DNA of 64,000 bases from Saccharicrinis sp963663905 (lineage in GTDB: Bacteria > Bacteroidota > Bacteroidia > Bacteroidales > Marinilabiliaceae). This document shows, piece by piece, positions 1 to 10,500 of the stretch (position 1 is its first letter; each line of letters opens with the position of its first letter). The position numbers and the translations under genes are program-made. Below the pieces are notes generated by a model, which did no database searches, was not told the DNA's origin, and saw only the letters and a program-made list of their open reading frames with translations. The stretch is from the NCBI GenBank assembly GCA_963663905.2, contig OY760657.1:558001-622000 (forward strand), in the 5' to 3' direction.

Positions 1-33
1 GAAGAAATCGAAAAAGAAATTATTAAAGAATAA
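1..33 (+). CDS. 3' end of an upstream gene (partial), possibly a sugar-porter MFS transporter
   Basis: The window opens inside a reading frame that ends EEIEKEIIKE followed by TAA. Only ten codons are visible, so the product cannot be fixed. A C-terminal LEEIE-type tail is common in sugar-porter MFS transporters, and such transporters often sit next to DUF5107 genes in Bacteroidota, so a sugar transporter is a plausible guess. The hairpin directly downstream supports this being the end of a transcript. Confidence 0.45.
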   Translation, partial: EEIEKEIIKE

Positions 34-40
34 CTATATG

Positions 41-67
41 TAAATGCTGCTCTTGTAGCAGCATTTA
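41..67 (+). terminator. Hairpin downstream of the partial gene, probable terminator
   Basis: A perfect 11-bp inverted repeat (TAAATGCTGCT / AGCAGCATTTA) with a 5-nt loop lies 7 nt after the stop codon. It has no clear T-run, so it may be a weak terminator or an RNA-stabilising 3' hairpin. Confidence 0.55.
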
Positions 68-124
68 CACTGCTTAAGTAAGCAAGTTAATTGTTTGAAT
101 TATTGGATAATAAATAAAATATAG

Positions 125-143
125 GCGTTCTTTTAGAGAACGC
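125..143 (+). promoter_or_regulatory. Hairpin in the leader of the DUF5107 gene
   Basis: A perfect 7-bp inverted repeat GCGTTCT / AGAACGC with loop TTTAG lies 45 nt before the start codon. It could be an operator or a leader-RNA hairpin. No regulator is visible nearby. Confidence 0.35.
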
Positions 144-187
144 TAATATGGGAAAGTTATATCAAAAAAGTATTAAATTTTTATAAT

Positions 188-3100
188 ATGGAAGCTAAAG
201 CAAGGCTCGAAAAGTTGGTACTTCCAACCTATGAACTGGGTAAATCAGAAATTAATCCGGTATTTTTTGAAAAGAGAGTTTATCAGGGGTCATCAGGTAA
301 AGTTTATCCTGTTCCTTTTATTGATAAAGTTTATGATCATAAAGTAGATAAGGAATATCAGGCAGCTGTGCTTGAAAATGAATTTGTAAAATTAGTCATG
401 TTACCTGAAATTGGCGGAAGAATTTTTGAAGCACAAGATAAGGTTAACAATGATTATAATTTTTTCTATCAGCAAAAGGTAATTAAACCTGCTTTAGTAG
501 GTTTAGCTGGTCCTTGGATTAGTGGAGGAGTAGAGTTTAACTGGCCACAACACCACCGTCCGGGAACCTATTTACCAACTGATGTATATATTGAAGAGGA
601 AGCTGATGGTGCTAAAACGATCTGGATGTCGGAATATGACCCAATGTATCGTTTAAAGGGTATGCACGGAATCCGTATTCGACCTGACAGTGCTTTGATT
701 GAACTACGTGGTCGTTTGTTTAACCGTACACCATTAACACAAACATTCTTATGGTGGGCAAACGTAGCGGTAGAAGTACATAAGGATTATCAAAGTTTCT
801 TTCCACCTGATGTACATTATGTTGCAGACCATGCTGTTCGTGCACAAAGTAGTTTCCCTTATGCCGAAAATGATTATTATGGCATTCCATATCATGAAAG
901 ACCAGGGAAAAACGATTTACGTAACTACAATAACATCCCTGTTCCAACCAGTTATATGGTTTGTGATACAAAATATGATTTCTTTGGAGGTTATGATTAC
1001 AAAGAACAAGGTGGTTTTATTCATGTGGCTAACCGTCATATTGCTCCGGGTAAAAAACAATGGACATGGGGTAGCGAAGACTTTGGTCGTGCATGGGATC
1101 GTGAATTAACAGATGAAGGAGGACCATACTTTGAGTTAATGGCTGGTGTTTATACTGATAACCAACCAGATTTTACATACTTACTTCCTTACGAAACTAA
1201 AACATTTTCACAGTTCTGGTGGAGTTTTAAAAAGCTTGGACCAGTGCAAAATGCAGATAAGGATTTAGCTATTCGTTTAGAAGTTCAACAAGGAAATAAA
1301 TTAGATTTAGGTGTTGCTTCTAGCCGTAAGTTTGAAAACCTTAAATTTATACTTCTAATCGGAAACGAAAAGACTGTATTCGAAAATAAAACAGTTACTC
1401 CGGATGAACCTTGGCAGGATCAAACAATACAAATTGAAGCAGGACAGGAGCATTCCGTTTCTTTAATAGTATTGAATGAGCAAGGTAAAGAGCTTATTGC
1501 ATACCATCACCGCGAAGTGCCTAAGGAGCGTAATCGTAAAGTTGCTTTTGAGCCTAAACAACCAGAGGAAATTGAAAGTGCTAATGAGCTTGAATTAATA
1601 GGAGAACACCTTGAGTTATACCGTCACCCAACTCGTTATCCTGAACCATATTGGAAAGAGGCGATTAAAAAGGATCCAAAGAGCTACAAATCATATATTG
1701 CACTTGGTCGTGTAGAACTTAAAAATGGTAAGTTTGCTGAAGCTGAAAAAAACTTTAAAACAGCTATTGATATTCAAACTACTTACCATCCAAATCCTGC
1801 ATCTGGCGAGGCACTATATTTCTGTGGTTTGGCATGTTCTTATCAGGGTAGAAAAGACGAAGCTTATAAATTATTTTATAAGTCAATTTGGAACTATGAA
1901 TGGCGTGCAGCAGGTTATTATCAATTGGCAGCAATAGATTGTTTAAAAGGTGATTTTGAAACAGCTCTTGAACATATTGAGGCTTCTTTAGATACAAACC
2001 GTCAGAACAACAAAGCATATATTTTAAAAGCAATTGTACTTAAGCATCAAGGTAATAAAGAAGCTGCACAAAGCGTATTTACAGAGCTTTTCAAAACAGA
2101 TTCTCTTGATCAGTGGGCTAAATTTGAGTTAGCTAACCTAAATGGTAACTACGAAGATTTTATTCAATCATCAAGAAACGATGCACAAACAATTATTGAT
2201 ATTGCTTTTGATTACGCAGAAGCAGGTTTTTATCAGGAAGCTATTGATGTAATAGAGTTACACCATAAAAATGAGATACCTGATTGTGCTGTGCCAAATC
2301 CAATGGCAAAATCAATTATGACAGAGTTTATTTTAGCTTGGTTATATAACCTAAAAGGTGAAACCTCAATGGCTAAAGAAATTCTTGAAAAAACAAAGAG
2401 CGCATCGCATGATTATGCATTCCCTTCACGTACATTTGAGCAATTAGTGATGGAATGGGCTTTACAAGTTGATCCTCAAAATACCATTGCAGCATATGGT
2501 TTAGGTAACTATTTCTTCAACTTAAAACGTCACGAGGATGCAATTAAAGCATGGCAATTAGCAGCAGATGCAAATAGTCAATATGGTACTTTGTATCGTA
2601 ACTTAGGTATTGCATACTGGAATACTTATGAGGATGGTGAAAAAGCCAGAGTTTCATTCCAAAAAGCGATTGAATTGGCTCCAAATGACATGCGTGTTCG
2701 TTATGAGTTTGACCAGTTACGCAAAAAGCTTAACGATGATCCTAAGGAGCGTTTAGAGAGCCTGTTAACTATTAAAGATCAGATTACAACGCGTGATGAT
2801 TTTTCAGTAGAACTGGCTGCTTTATATAACTTTACCGGAGATTACACAAGTGCTTTAAGCTTGTTGGAAAACAGAAACTTCCACCCATGGGAAGGTGGAG
2901 AAGGACAGGTATTAAGACAATATACCTATGCTTGCTTAAAACTAGGACAAACTGCACTTCAAAATGGAGAAGCAGAAACAGCTTTAGAATATTTTGAAAA
3001 GTCAATGGCTACACCAGATAATTTAGGAGAAAAGTATCATCCATTACAGGCTGTTGCTCATATTAATTACTGGAAAGGAATGGCTCTTAAAGCAATGGGC

Positions 3101-3508
3101 AAAGTTGATGAAGCTAAGTCATATTTTGAGGCTAGTACCAATGAAGAAGGTGACTTTATAGATATGGCAGTAAGTGCTTATTCTGAACTATCATACTATA
3201 AAGCACTATCATTAAAAGAGCTTGGTAAAGCAGACGAAGCAAATGAGTTATTGCAAAATATTAAGGAATTTGCAAAAGCTAAATTAGAAGAAAGTGTAAG
3301 AATAGACTACTTTGCTACATCATTACCTTTATTATTAGTTTTTGAGGATGATATTCAGAAACGTAATACGATAGATGCTAAGTTTTTGATTGCTTTAGCT
3401 GAAGAAGGACTTGGAAATGCAACAGCATCACTATCACTTGCAGATGAAATACTTGCATTAAATTCGATGCATGTTGGAGCAGCAGATATGAAAGAGGAGC
3501 TTAAATAA
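188..3508 (+). CDS. DUF5107 domain protein with C-terminal TPR repeats
   Basis: A 1106-residue protein with no obvious signal peptide. Residues about 20-330 match the DUF5107 pattern known from Bacteroidota, including the aromatic- and His-rich stretch FNWPQHHRPGTY and the LPEIGGRIFEA motif. From family knowledge this domain is a beta-sandwich related to galactose mutarotases, so a role in handling sugars is likely. A linker (about 340-480) is followed by many tetratricopeptide repeats to the C-terminus, for example around residues 500-660 and 790-870. The TPR part suggests protein-protein contacts or a large scaffold. The enzymatic activity, if any, is unknown. The gene is monocistronic, with a leader hairpin and a strong terminator. 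The start ATG at 188 gives the full domain. Confidence 0.88.
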   Translation: MEAKARLEKLVLPTYELGKSEINPVFFEKRVYQGSSGKVYPVPFIDKVYDHKVDKEYQAAVLENEFVKLVMLPEIGGRIFEAQDKVNNDYNFFYQQKVIKPALVGLAGPWISGGVEFNWPQHHRPGTYLPTDVYIEEEADGAKTIWMSEYDPMYRLKGMHGIRIRPDSALIELRGRLFNRTPLTQTFLWWANVAVEVHKDYQSFFPPDVHYVADHAVRAQSSFPYAENDYYGIPYHERPGKNDLRNYNNIPVPTSYMVCDTKYDFFGGYDYKEQGGFIHVANRHIAPGKKQWTWGSEDFGRAWDRELTDEGGPYFELMAGVYTDNQPDFTYLLPYETKTFSQFWWSFKKLGPVQNADKDLAIRLEVQQGNKLDLGVASSRKFENLKFILLIGNEKTVFENKTVTPDEPWQDQTIQIEAGQEHSVSLIVLNEQGKELIAYHHREVPKERNRKVAFEPKQPEEIESANELELIGEHLELYRHPTRYPEPYWKEAIKKDPKSYKSYIALGRVELKNGKFAEAEKNFKTAIDIQTTYHPNPASGEALYFCGLACSYQGRKDEAYKLFYKSIWNYEWRAAGYYQLAAIDCLKGDFETALEHIEASLDTNRQNNKAYILKAIVLKHQGNKEAAQSVFTELFKTDSLDQWAKFELANLNGNYEDFIQSSRNDAQTIIDIAFDYAEAGFYQEAIDVIELHHKNEIPDCAVPNPMAKSIMTEFILAWLYNLKGETSMAKEILEKTKSASHDYAFPSRTFEQLVMEWALQVDPQNTIAAYGLGNYFFNLKRHEDAIKAWQLAADANSQYGTLYRNLGIAYWNTYEDGEKARVSFQKAIELAPNDMRVRYEFDQLRKKLNDDPKERLESLLTIKDQITTRDDFSVELAALYNFTGDYTSALSLLENRNFHPWEGGEGQVLRQYTYACLKLGQTALQNGEAETALEYFEKSMATPDNLGEKYHPLQAVAHINYWKGMALKAMGKVDEAKSYFEASTNEEGDFIDMAVSAYSELSYYKALSLKELGKADEANELLQNIKEFAKAKLEESVRIDYFATSLPLLLVFEDDIQKRNTIDAKFLIALAEEGLGNATASLSLADEILALNSMHVGAADMKEELK

Positions 3509-3550
3509 CAGCATAGTTGTGTTTTAGAAACAAACATTAAAATAAAAGTA

Positions 3551-3587
3551 AACGATCCGGTTTTTATGACCGGATCGTTTTTTTTTT
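3551..3587 (+). terminator. Rho-independent terminator of the DUF5107 gene
   Basis: A perfect 10-bp stem AACGATCCGG / CCGGATCGTT with a 9-nt loop is followed directly by a run of ten T. This is a canonical intrinsic terminator 42 nt after the stop codon. Confidence 0.95.
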
Positions 3588-3811
3588 GTCAAGATGGATG
3601 ATTTTTTACATTTCAAGTTTATAAGCTCAGATTATTATCTCGCCAGGAATTGATACTACTAACCTTTGAGGAGTGAGCAATTACAAGTATTTAAAATCAA
3701 GCCAGACAGAATGCTAAGCTATTGTATAACTTCTTCTGAAAAACAACCACTAAAAAGGCATAAACAGCTATTAAACTAATCTATACAATAAGCGTGATTG
3801 CATAATAATAT

Positions 3812-3819
3812 TATATTTG
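3812..3819 (+). promoter_or_regulatory. Candidate Bacteroidota -7 promoter element
   Basis: TATATTTG followed by CACC fits the TAnnTTTG consensus of the Bacteroidota primary sigma factor. It lies about 105 nt upstream of the secreted-protein gene at 3926 and would give a leader of about 100 nt. A well-spaced -33 TTG was not found, so the assignment rests on the -7 box. Confidence 0.45.
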
Positions 3820-3925
3820 CACCTTTTTAATTAACGTTTTGGTTTGATGATAAATTTGCCTTTTAAAACTCGCCATGTTTTAATACCTATATCAGTATAA
3901 CCCTAAATAAAAATCATTCCATTTA

Positions 3926-4504
3926 ATGATGAATAAATTTATTATAGTTGTGTGTTGTTGTATTCTGGTTTATTCAACAGATTGTTTTTCAGATACTGTA
4001 AATAAAAATAAAGTTTCAACCAGAGCAAAACATGTTTATGGTCGCTCAAGTGATTTTAGCAATTTTTTATATTTAGGTATCTCTTTTATAAAAGATATAA
4101 ATCCAACTGATACCACTTATTATATAAAATTTAAACTTTATGCACCAGATTCAGAGTTTTGTGATGATATATGTTTTAATAAAGCAAAATCTATTTCATT
4201 TTTGGCAAAGAATGGAAATATTATAGATCTTAAAATGAATGCTATAAATGCACTTACTGAATCTTCTAAACAGTTTGAAGATCCATTTAAATCGGTACAA
4301 ATAGATAATTATTCTACCTCTATAACCTTAAAAATAACAAAAGAAAAACTGATTGAACTTGGCGCTCACCCCTTTTACAAATTAATATTGCCATATTATA
4401 ATAATACATCAAAAGTCAATAATAAATTAGTTTTTATAAGACCAACCGTATTTACCCGAAGGATTTTTATACAAAAGAAAATTAATGATATACTTGAAAA
4501 TTAA
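3926..4504 (+). CDS. Secreted protein of unknown function
   Basis: A 192-residue protein that I do not recognise. It begins with Lys and a hydrophobic stretch (about residues 5-20, IIVVCCCILVYS), consistent with a Sec signal peptide. The Cys residues inside this stretch (10-12) lack a clean lipobox, so lipidation is uncertain. The rest is Lys/Asn/Tyr-rich and predicted beta-rich, with a CDDIC pair near residue 80 that could form a disulfide. Codon use is very A+T-rich like its surroundings. It stands alone: about 400 nt of non-coding DNA precede it and 1 kb follows. It could be a lineage-specific envelope protein. Confidence 0.6.
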   Translation: MMNKFIIVVCCCILVYSTDCFSDTVNKNKVSTRAKHVYGRSSDFSNFLYLGISFIKDINPTDTTYYIKFKLYAPDSEFCDDICFNKAKSISFLAKNGNIIDLKMNAINALTESSKQFEDPFKSVQIDNYSTSITLKITKEKLIELGAHPFYKLILPYYNNTSKVNNKLVFIRPTVFTRRIFIQKKINDILEN

Positions 4505-5567
4505 AGGTTAATAATAACTTCAGGATTTTGGTTTGTTGATGATACAGTGCAAGTTATTATCTTGTTCCAATATTTAAATATATAATAAATTGTGATCTCT
4601 TGTCAAAATGCTGTACGTGTCTATTCTTTATAATTCCATAATATAATGCTCTTTATTTATTCTTAGGTATAAAGTATATTATTATTCTATAGAAAAATAA
4701 CAGTAATTTTACTGTTATTTTTTATTGTTGTAATTATTTGATATATAGAGGTATATAATTTTTAGTATTTAAAATTGTAAAATATTCTATACCCATAATA
4801 CGCTATAATTCCATTTTTAGCTGAAAATGCTGTTTTGGGATTCAGATTTAGCCCATTTTTCACTTTTGAGTGATTTTCTTCGCACTTTTTCGCATGTTCT
4901 TCGCAAAACCTATGCATATTGTATGCACCTACTATGGACTTTGTTCGGAACACGTTCGCAATTCTCCACAGGCGCTACACAGCCTGTACATAGTTTGTTC
5001 GCCCTAAGAGTGCAAAGAAGTGGCTTACAGCCTGCATTGAAATGGTGTAGATTGGCGAATCAGAATCGAATCTGTATGGTAGCAGGGTAAAAGGAGGTAC
5101 AATTAAAGTGCGTTGAATTAGGCCCTTAATAATTAGGTTTGTGCAAGAACATTCTTTGTTAATTAGTACTTTGTTTAAAATTATGAAGTTTTTAGTTTCC
5201 TTTTACTTAATACTTGAATTATGGTATTTATAAAAAAGTTAAGTATGAATCACATGTATATTTTAATGTGTGAAAAATTGTAATATATTGAAAAGTAGTT
5301 TAGTAAAGATCGATAAAACTGTAAAAGTAAGAGAGAATTTTAAGTTTTCTTTTATTATCATTTTATTAGAAGACTCATAAATTGAATCTATCATTATATT
5401 TTTCTCAAAAAAGCTCTGATATTACTATCGCTTTGTAGTGTTGTTATTTACATTTAAGTTGTTAAGTTATATTAAATCTAAATATATTAAATCTTCTATG
5501 AGATGAATATTTTTTTTATCTTCATAAACGAAAAATCCACCAAAAACACACATCTTTTCTAAAATTA
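4505..5567. other. Non-coding gap of about 1 kb with a compositionally distinct block
   Basis: The flanks (4505-4800 and 5110-5567) are extremely A+T-rich and hold nothing I can name apart from the probable control region of the sigma-factor gene at 5568. The block 4805-5100 is clearly richer in G+C. It carries repeated TTCGC words at about 4879, 4888, 4899, 4956 and 4999, and two copies of ACAGCCTG (about 4979 and 5027). An uninterrupted 87-codon frame runs across 4827-5090, but its translation (rich in Leu, Arg, Ser and Gln) matches no family I know and there is no convincing ribosome-binding site. I read the block as a dispersed intergenic element or remnant rather than a gene. Confidence 0.5.
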
Positions 5568-6155
5568 ATGATCAAGAAGGACTTTAATTCGGACTACGAA
5601 ATGGCTGAAGGTCTCCAGAAAGGAGATATGGATGCTTTTAACGCGATCTTTAAAAAATACAGCTCTCGTTTGTATGGTTTTCTAATAAAACATTTAAAGT
5701 CCGAAGTTGAAACCGAAGGTCTGGTTCAGAATGTTTTCCTTAAGGTTTGGGAAAACCGGAAAAATATCAAAAAAGAACATTCACTAAAATCCTATTTGTT
5801 TACCATTGCTTATCATGAAATGGTTCATATTTTTAAAAAGAAGAAATTATTTTTTGATATCAGTGAAGAGCATGCCGTATCTATTCGCTCTGAATATGAG
5901 CTGGACAAGCAGATTGAGTATAAATTTATTCTTGAAGAAGTGGATAAACTCATTGAATTACTTCCTGATAAACAAAGGCAGGTATTTATAAAAAGCAGAA
6001 AAGAGGGGAAAAGTACCAAAGAAATAGCAGAAGAACTTCAAATAGCTCCAGGTACCGTTGATAATAATATTTCGGCAGCTCTACGATTTATCCGTAAACA
6101 TATCTCATCATCAAATCCTGCTTTTTTTATCTTTTTTATACTTTTTTTTAGCTAG
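5568..6155 (+). CDS. RNA polymerase ECF sigma-70 factor (Bacteroidota type)
   Basis: A 195-residue sigma factor with region 2 at about residues 20-95 (FNAIFKKYSSRLYGFL...VFLKVWENR) and a region 4 helix-turn-helix at about 128-178 (LPDKQRQVFIKSRKEGKSTKEIAEEL). It ends in a hydrophobic tail (FFIFFILFFS), a feature seen in many Bacteroidota ECF factors paired with FecR. It is followed by fecR and susC, so it should direct transcription of the downstream uptake and degradation genes when released from FecR. The start ATG at 5568 places the conserved N-terminus correctly. Confidence 0.93.
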   Translation: MIKKDFNSDYEMAEGLQKGDMDAFNAIFKKYSSRLYGFLIKHLKSEVETEGLVQNVFLKVWENRKNIKKEHSLKSYLFTIAYHEMVHIFKKKKLFFDISEEHAVSIRSEYELDKQIEYKFILEEVDKLIELLPDKQRQVFIKSRKEGKSTKEIAEELQIAPGTVDNNISAALRFIRKHISSSNPAFFIFFILFFS

Positions 6156-6332
6156 TGTAAAGTACACTATTTCAGTGATATATAAATTAAACTAAAATTT
6201 TATAAAAAAAACTTAAGATTTTATCGTGAGATTTTTTCATAGAAATGCTATTACTTATAAAAGAACCTTAATAAATGTTAACAAACGAAATAAAATGTTA
6301 TTCACTCAATTTCTAAAGAATTAAAAATACAA

Positions 6333-7376
6333 ATGGTTACAAAAGATGAAATACAATTACTGAAACGATTCTTTGGAGGTAGCGTTAATATTGAAGAAGA
6401 AAAAAAAGTTTATAATCTGTTTTATGAGCATGCTGATGATGTAGATTTTAAACATTTCGTTAAAGATGAGATGAAGTATTATTTTGAAAATCATCAATCA
6501 GACGAATACAATACAGATCATATTTTTTATAAAGTAAATTACATCATCAGTCAACAAGAGGAACAAAAGAAAAAACAACTTGTAAAGCAGATTTACCATT
6601 GGTATGCAAAAGTTGCAGCTATTTTAATACTGCCTATACTCGTAGGGGGTTATTTATGGTTTAGTGCACAAGGCGTTAAAATTAATGATGTTACAAATCA
6701 AATTACTGAAAATGTAATTACAGTACCAATGGGCGCCAGAGTAAATTTTACACTTCCTGACGGTACTTACGGATGGTTAAACAGTGGATCTTCTTTATCC
6801 TATTCATTACCTTTTAACAATAACCGTAAAATTAATTTAAAAGGAGAAGGATGGTTTAATGTTGCACACGATACCATTCACCCATTTGAAATAGAAGCAG
6901 GACAATCAAAAGTAGAAGTTTTAGGAACAGTATTTAATTTATATGCTTATCCTGAAGAAGACCTTATAGAACTAGCATTAGAAGAAGGTAAAGTAAAATT
7001 TACCGCAACAGAAAGCTCAACAAAAGGATTTGAAATTAAACCAAACGAAAAGCTATTACTGGAAGATGGTAAAATTATAATTAGTGAAACTGAGGCCTTT
7101 AAATTTGGAGCATGGAGAGAAGGTAATTTGGTATTCAGGGGTGATGCAATGGTAGATGTAGCCAAAAGGATAGAGCGTTGGTATAATGTTGATGTACAGA
7201 TTATGGATGATGAACTGAAGAAACATTCTATTCGAGGTACTTTTCAGGATGATTCACTCGAAGAAGTATTACGCTTCCTTAGCTTAATTTCTCCATTAGA
7301 CTATAAAATTATTGATAAGAAAATACTGAATAATAATACTATAACTAAGAAAAAAGTACTTATCTACAAAAAGTAA
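6333..7376 (+). CDS. FecR-family anti-sigma factor
   Basis: A 347-residue inner-membrane anti-sigma factor. Residues 1-88 form the cytoplasmic sigma-binding part, 91-110 a single membrane helix (YAKVAAILILPILVGGYLWF), about 125-225 the periplasmic FecR domain (VPMGARVNFTLPDGTYGWLNSGS), and about 265-340 the C-terminal DUF4974-like domain (FRGDAMVDVAKRIERWYNVDV). By family knowledge it holds the preceding sigma factor until the STN domain of the cognate SusC makes contact across the periplasm. It lies 177 nt after the sigma gene and 137 nt before susC. Confidence 0.93.
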   Translation: MVTKDEIQLLKRFFGGSVNIEEEKKVYNLFYEHADDVDFKHFVKDEMKYYFENHQSDEYNTDHIFYKVNYIISQQEEQKKKQLVKQIYHWYAKVAAILILPILVGGYLWFSAQGVKINDVTNQITENVITVPMGARVNFTLPDGTYGWLNSGSSLSYSLPFNNNRKINLKGEGWFNVAHDTIHPFEIEAGQSKVEVLGTVFNLYAYPEEDLIELALEEGKVKFTATESSTKGFEIKPNEKLLLEDGKIIISETEAFKFGAWREGNLVFRGDAMVDVAKRIERWYNVDVQIMDDELKKHSIRGTFQDDSLEEVLRFLSLISPLDYKIIDKKILNNNTITKKKVLIYKK

Positions 7377-7445
7377 AACCCAACAATCAAATTTTTTAAA
7401 AAAATCTACAATGAAACAAGCAGGAGGACCATAAAACAAAAAAAA

Positions 7446-7467
7446 GGAAATCGCGCCAACGATTTCC
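7446..7467 (+). promoter_or_regulatory. Leader hairpin between fecR and susC
   Basis: A perfect 8-bp inverted repeat GGAAATCG / CGATTTCC with loop CGCCAA lies 47 nt before the susC start. It is not followed by a T-run, so it is not a standard terminator on the + strand. Just upstream at 7411-7434 is a seven-codon frame (MKQAGGP) after an A-rich sequence. I believe similar hairpins precede other Bacteroidota susC genes with this gene order, which suggests an RNA control or stability element. Confidence 0.45.
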
Positions 7468-7513
7468 TCAAAAAATCCCTTATGAAATTTTTATAAAGCT
7501 AAATGACAAATTT

Positions 7514-10500
7514 ATGAAAAAATCCAGATTTCTTTCTGAATGTTTTTCTTTAAGTTTAACAAGAACATTCAAAATTATGCGAATTACCCTATTTTTAATT
7601 CTCATATCAGCGTTTGAAATATACGCTACAGATTCCTATTCTCAAAAAACTATTCTCTCTCTGAAGGTACAAGAGAAAAGTTTAGAAGAGGCTTTAGATC
7701 AGATAGAACAAGCATCGGAATTTTATTTTTTATACAGTGAAAAACTAGTTGATACCAAGCGATTGGTATCTATAAATGTAAAAGAGGCTAAAATTGAAAA
7801 AGTTTTAGATGATCTTTTTTCTGATACTGAAATAAAGTATCAAATAATTGACAGAAAAATTCTTTTAGCACCGGAATCCATAGAAGAAATTCTGCAGAAT
7901 ACAAAAAGCGTAAATGGTGTAATAAAAGATGTAACTGGAAATACCCTTCCTGGTGTTACTGTAGTAATTAAAGGAAAAACTCAAGGTACTATTACTAATA
8001 TTAATGGTGAATATATTTTAGATAATATTTTACCAACAGACACACTTGTTTTTTCATTTATTGGGATGAATACTCAGGAGATTGCAATAAATAGCAAAAG
8101 TGTTATTAATGTGGTAATGGAAGAATCTACCATTGGATTAAAAGAAGTTATAGCAGTTGGTTATGGAACTCAATCTAAAAGAACCATTACTGGATCTATC
8201 CAGTCTGTAGGATCTGAAGATCTTGCTGATATGCCGGTTACTACAACAGCTCAAAAGCTTCAGGGTAAATTATCAGGAGTTCAAATTACTCAAACAACCG
8301 GTAAACCTGGAGAGGGAATGAAAGTAAGGGTAAGAGGTCAAGCCTCTCTAACAGCAGGAAATGATCCTCTATATGTTGTGGATGGTTTTCCAATTATTGG
8401 TGATATAAGTTCTATCAACCCTAATGAAATAGAGAGTATTTCGGTATTAAAAGATGCCTCCTCAGCAGCATTATATGGTTCAAGGGCTGCCAATGGTGTT
8501 GTTTTGGTAACTACTAAACATGGTAAGCCAGGCAAAACATCAATTTCAATATCATCCACTTATGGTTGGCAAGCAGTTCCTGATAGAGGAAGACCTGATA
8601 TGATGAATGCAACTGAATTTGCAACATTTAAAAAAGAATCATTTGAAGATTTAGGAGTTGCTGTACCAGAAACCTGGCAAAATCCTGAAAAATATGGTAA
8701 AGGCACAGATTTCTATGATATCTTATTAAGAGTTGCACCTATGAATGATAATAGTATTAGCTTTACAAGTAGTAAAGATAATTTTAAAGCTTCTGCTGTA
8801 ATAGGGTACTTAACTCAGGATGGTGTTATATTAAATTCTGATTATGACAGATATTCAATTCGTATAAATACTGATTTTAAAGTATCGGAAAAAATAAAAG
8901 CTGGATTTAGTGTTGCACCTTCTTATTCTATATCTAATTCTCCAAATACTGATGGTATTTTATGGGGAGGAGGTCTGTTGAATAGTGCATTAACTACTTG
9001 GCCAATATTTGATTATAAAAATGCAGATGGAACAATACCTGAAAACTTTCATGATCCTATAAGTGGTAACCATTTTGCGAATATCTACCATTCAGCAAAA
9101 GCGATTACCAATGAATCAAAAGATTTAAGGCTTTTAACAAATGCTTTTGCTCAATATGAACCAATAAATGGATTGGTACTTAAAACTACATTGAACTTTG
9201 AGCATTCTAATAGAAAGTTTAATAATATAACACCATCAACTGTTGGAGCAACAACTCCATCTGTAGCATCCGGAGTACTAAGAAATACATCATACAGTAC
9301 ATGGTTAAATGAAAATATTATTACTTATAAAAAATCGTTTGGCGACCATAATTTTGATTTGTTAGGTGGTATGACAATACAAAAATACGAATCAGATTTA
9401 AGTCAAATTACTTATACAGGTTTTTCTGATGACCGAGTTCCAACTATTGAAGCTGCACAGAATATAGATAGAACTCCATATTGGTTAACAGGCATACCAG
9501 GTACTTATAATGATATTCAGGAATGGAGTATGATGTCGTACCTAGCCAGAGTAAACTATAATTATAAAAATAAATATCTATTGTCTTTTGCAATAAGATC
9601 TGATGGTTCATCTCGTTTTGGTAAAGATAACAGATGGGGTAATTTCCCGTCAGCTTCGGCAGGTTGGATCGTATCAGATGAAGAATTTATGCAATCAATT
9701 AAACCTCTGTCTCTATTGAAAATGAGAGCATCATACGGTGTTGTTGGAAATAATAATATCGGTAATTATACTCAATATGCCTCTGTAAATACAGGAGCTG
9801 CAGTTAATAATGCCATTTTTGGGTCATCAGTTCATAGTGGTAGTGTGCAAACAGCTTTACCAAATACCGGATTAACATGGGAAAAAACAGAGGAATATGA
9901 CTTAGGTTTTGATTTAGGTCTTTTTAATAGTCGTGTTAATTTGAGTTATGATTATTATAGCAGAAAAACAACCAGCTTACTATATCAGGTAAGTGTTGCT
10001 CAGGAATCGGGATATCAATCGTTTATGGCTAACGTAGGAGAATTGAAATTCTGGGGACATGAAATAATGCTTAATACAAAGAATATTCAAGGTGCTTTTA
10101 ATTGGGAAACTTCTTTTAATATTTCATTTACTGATAATGAAGTTTTATCACTATCTGGAGATATTGACAGAATTTATAGCGGTCTGTTCGACTCTAATAT
10201 TACTAAAGTTGGTCATAAAATAGGTATGCTTTATGGTATGGTTTGGGATGGAGTATATGATAACCAGACTGAATTTGATAATAGTCCTAAAGCAGTAGCT
10301 TCTGAAGTGGGTACAATTAAGTTTAAAGATGTAGGTGGTGGACCAGATGGAGGCCCTGATGGAATTATTACTCACGGTGGAGATAATGATGATAGAACAG
10401 TCATTGGAGATCCAACTCCTGATTTTACCTATGGAATAACAAACACTTTTTCATACAAGAATTTTGATTTATCTGTTGTAATGGCTGGATCATATGGAAA

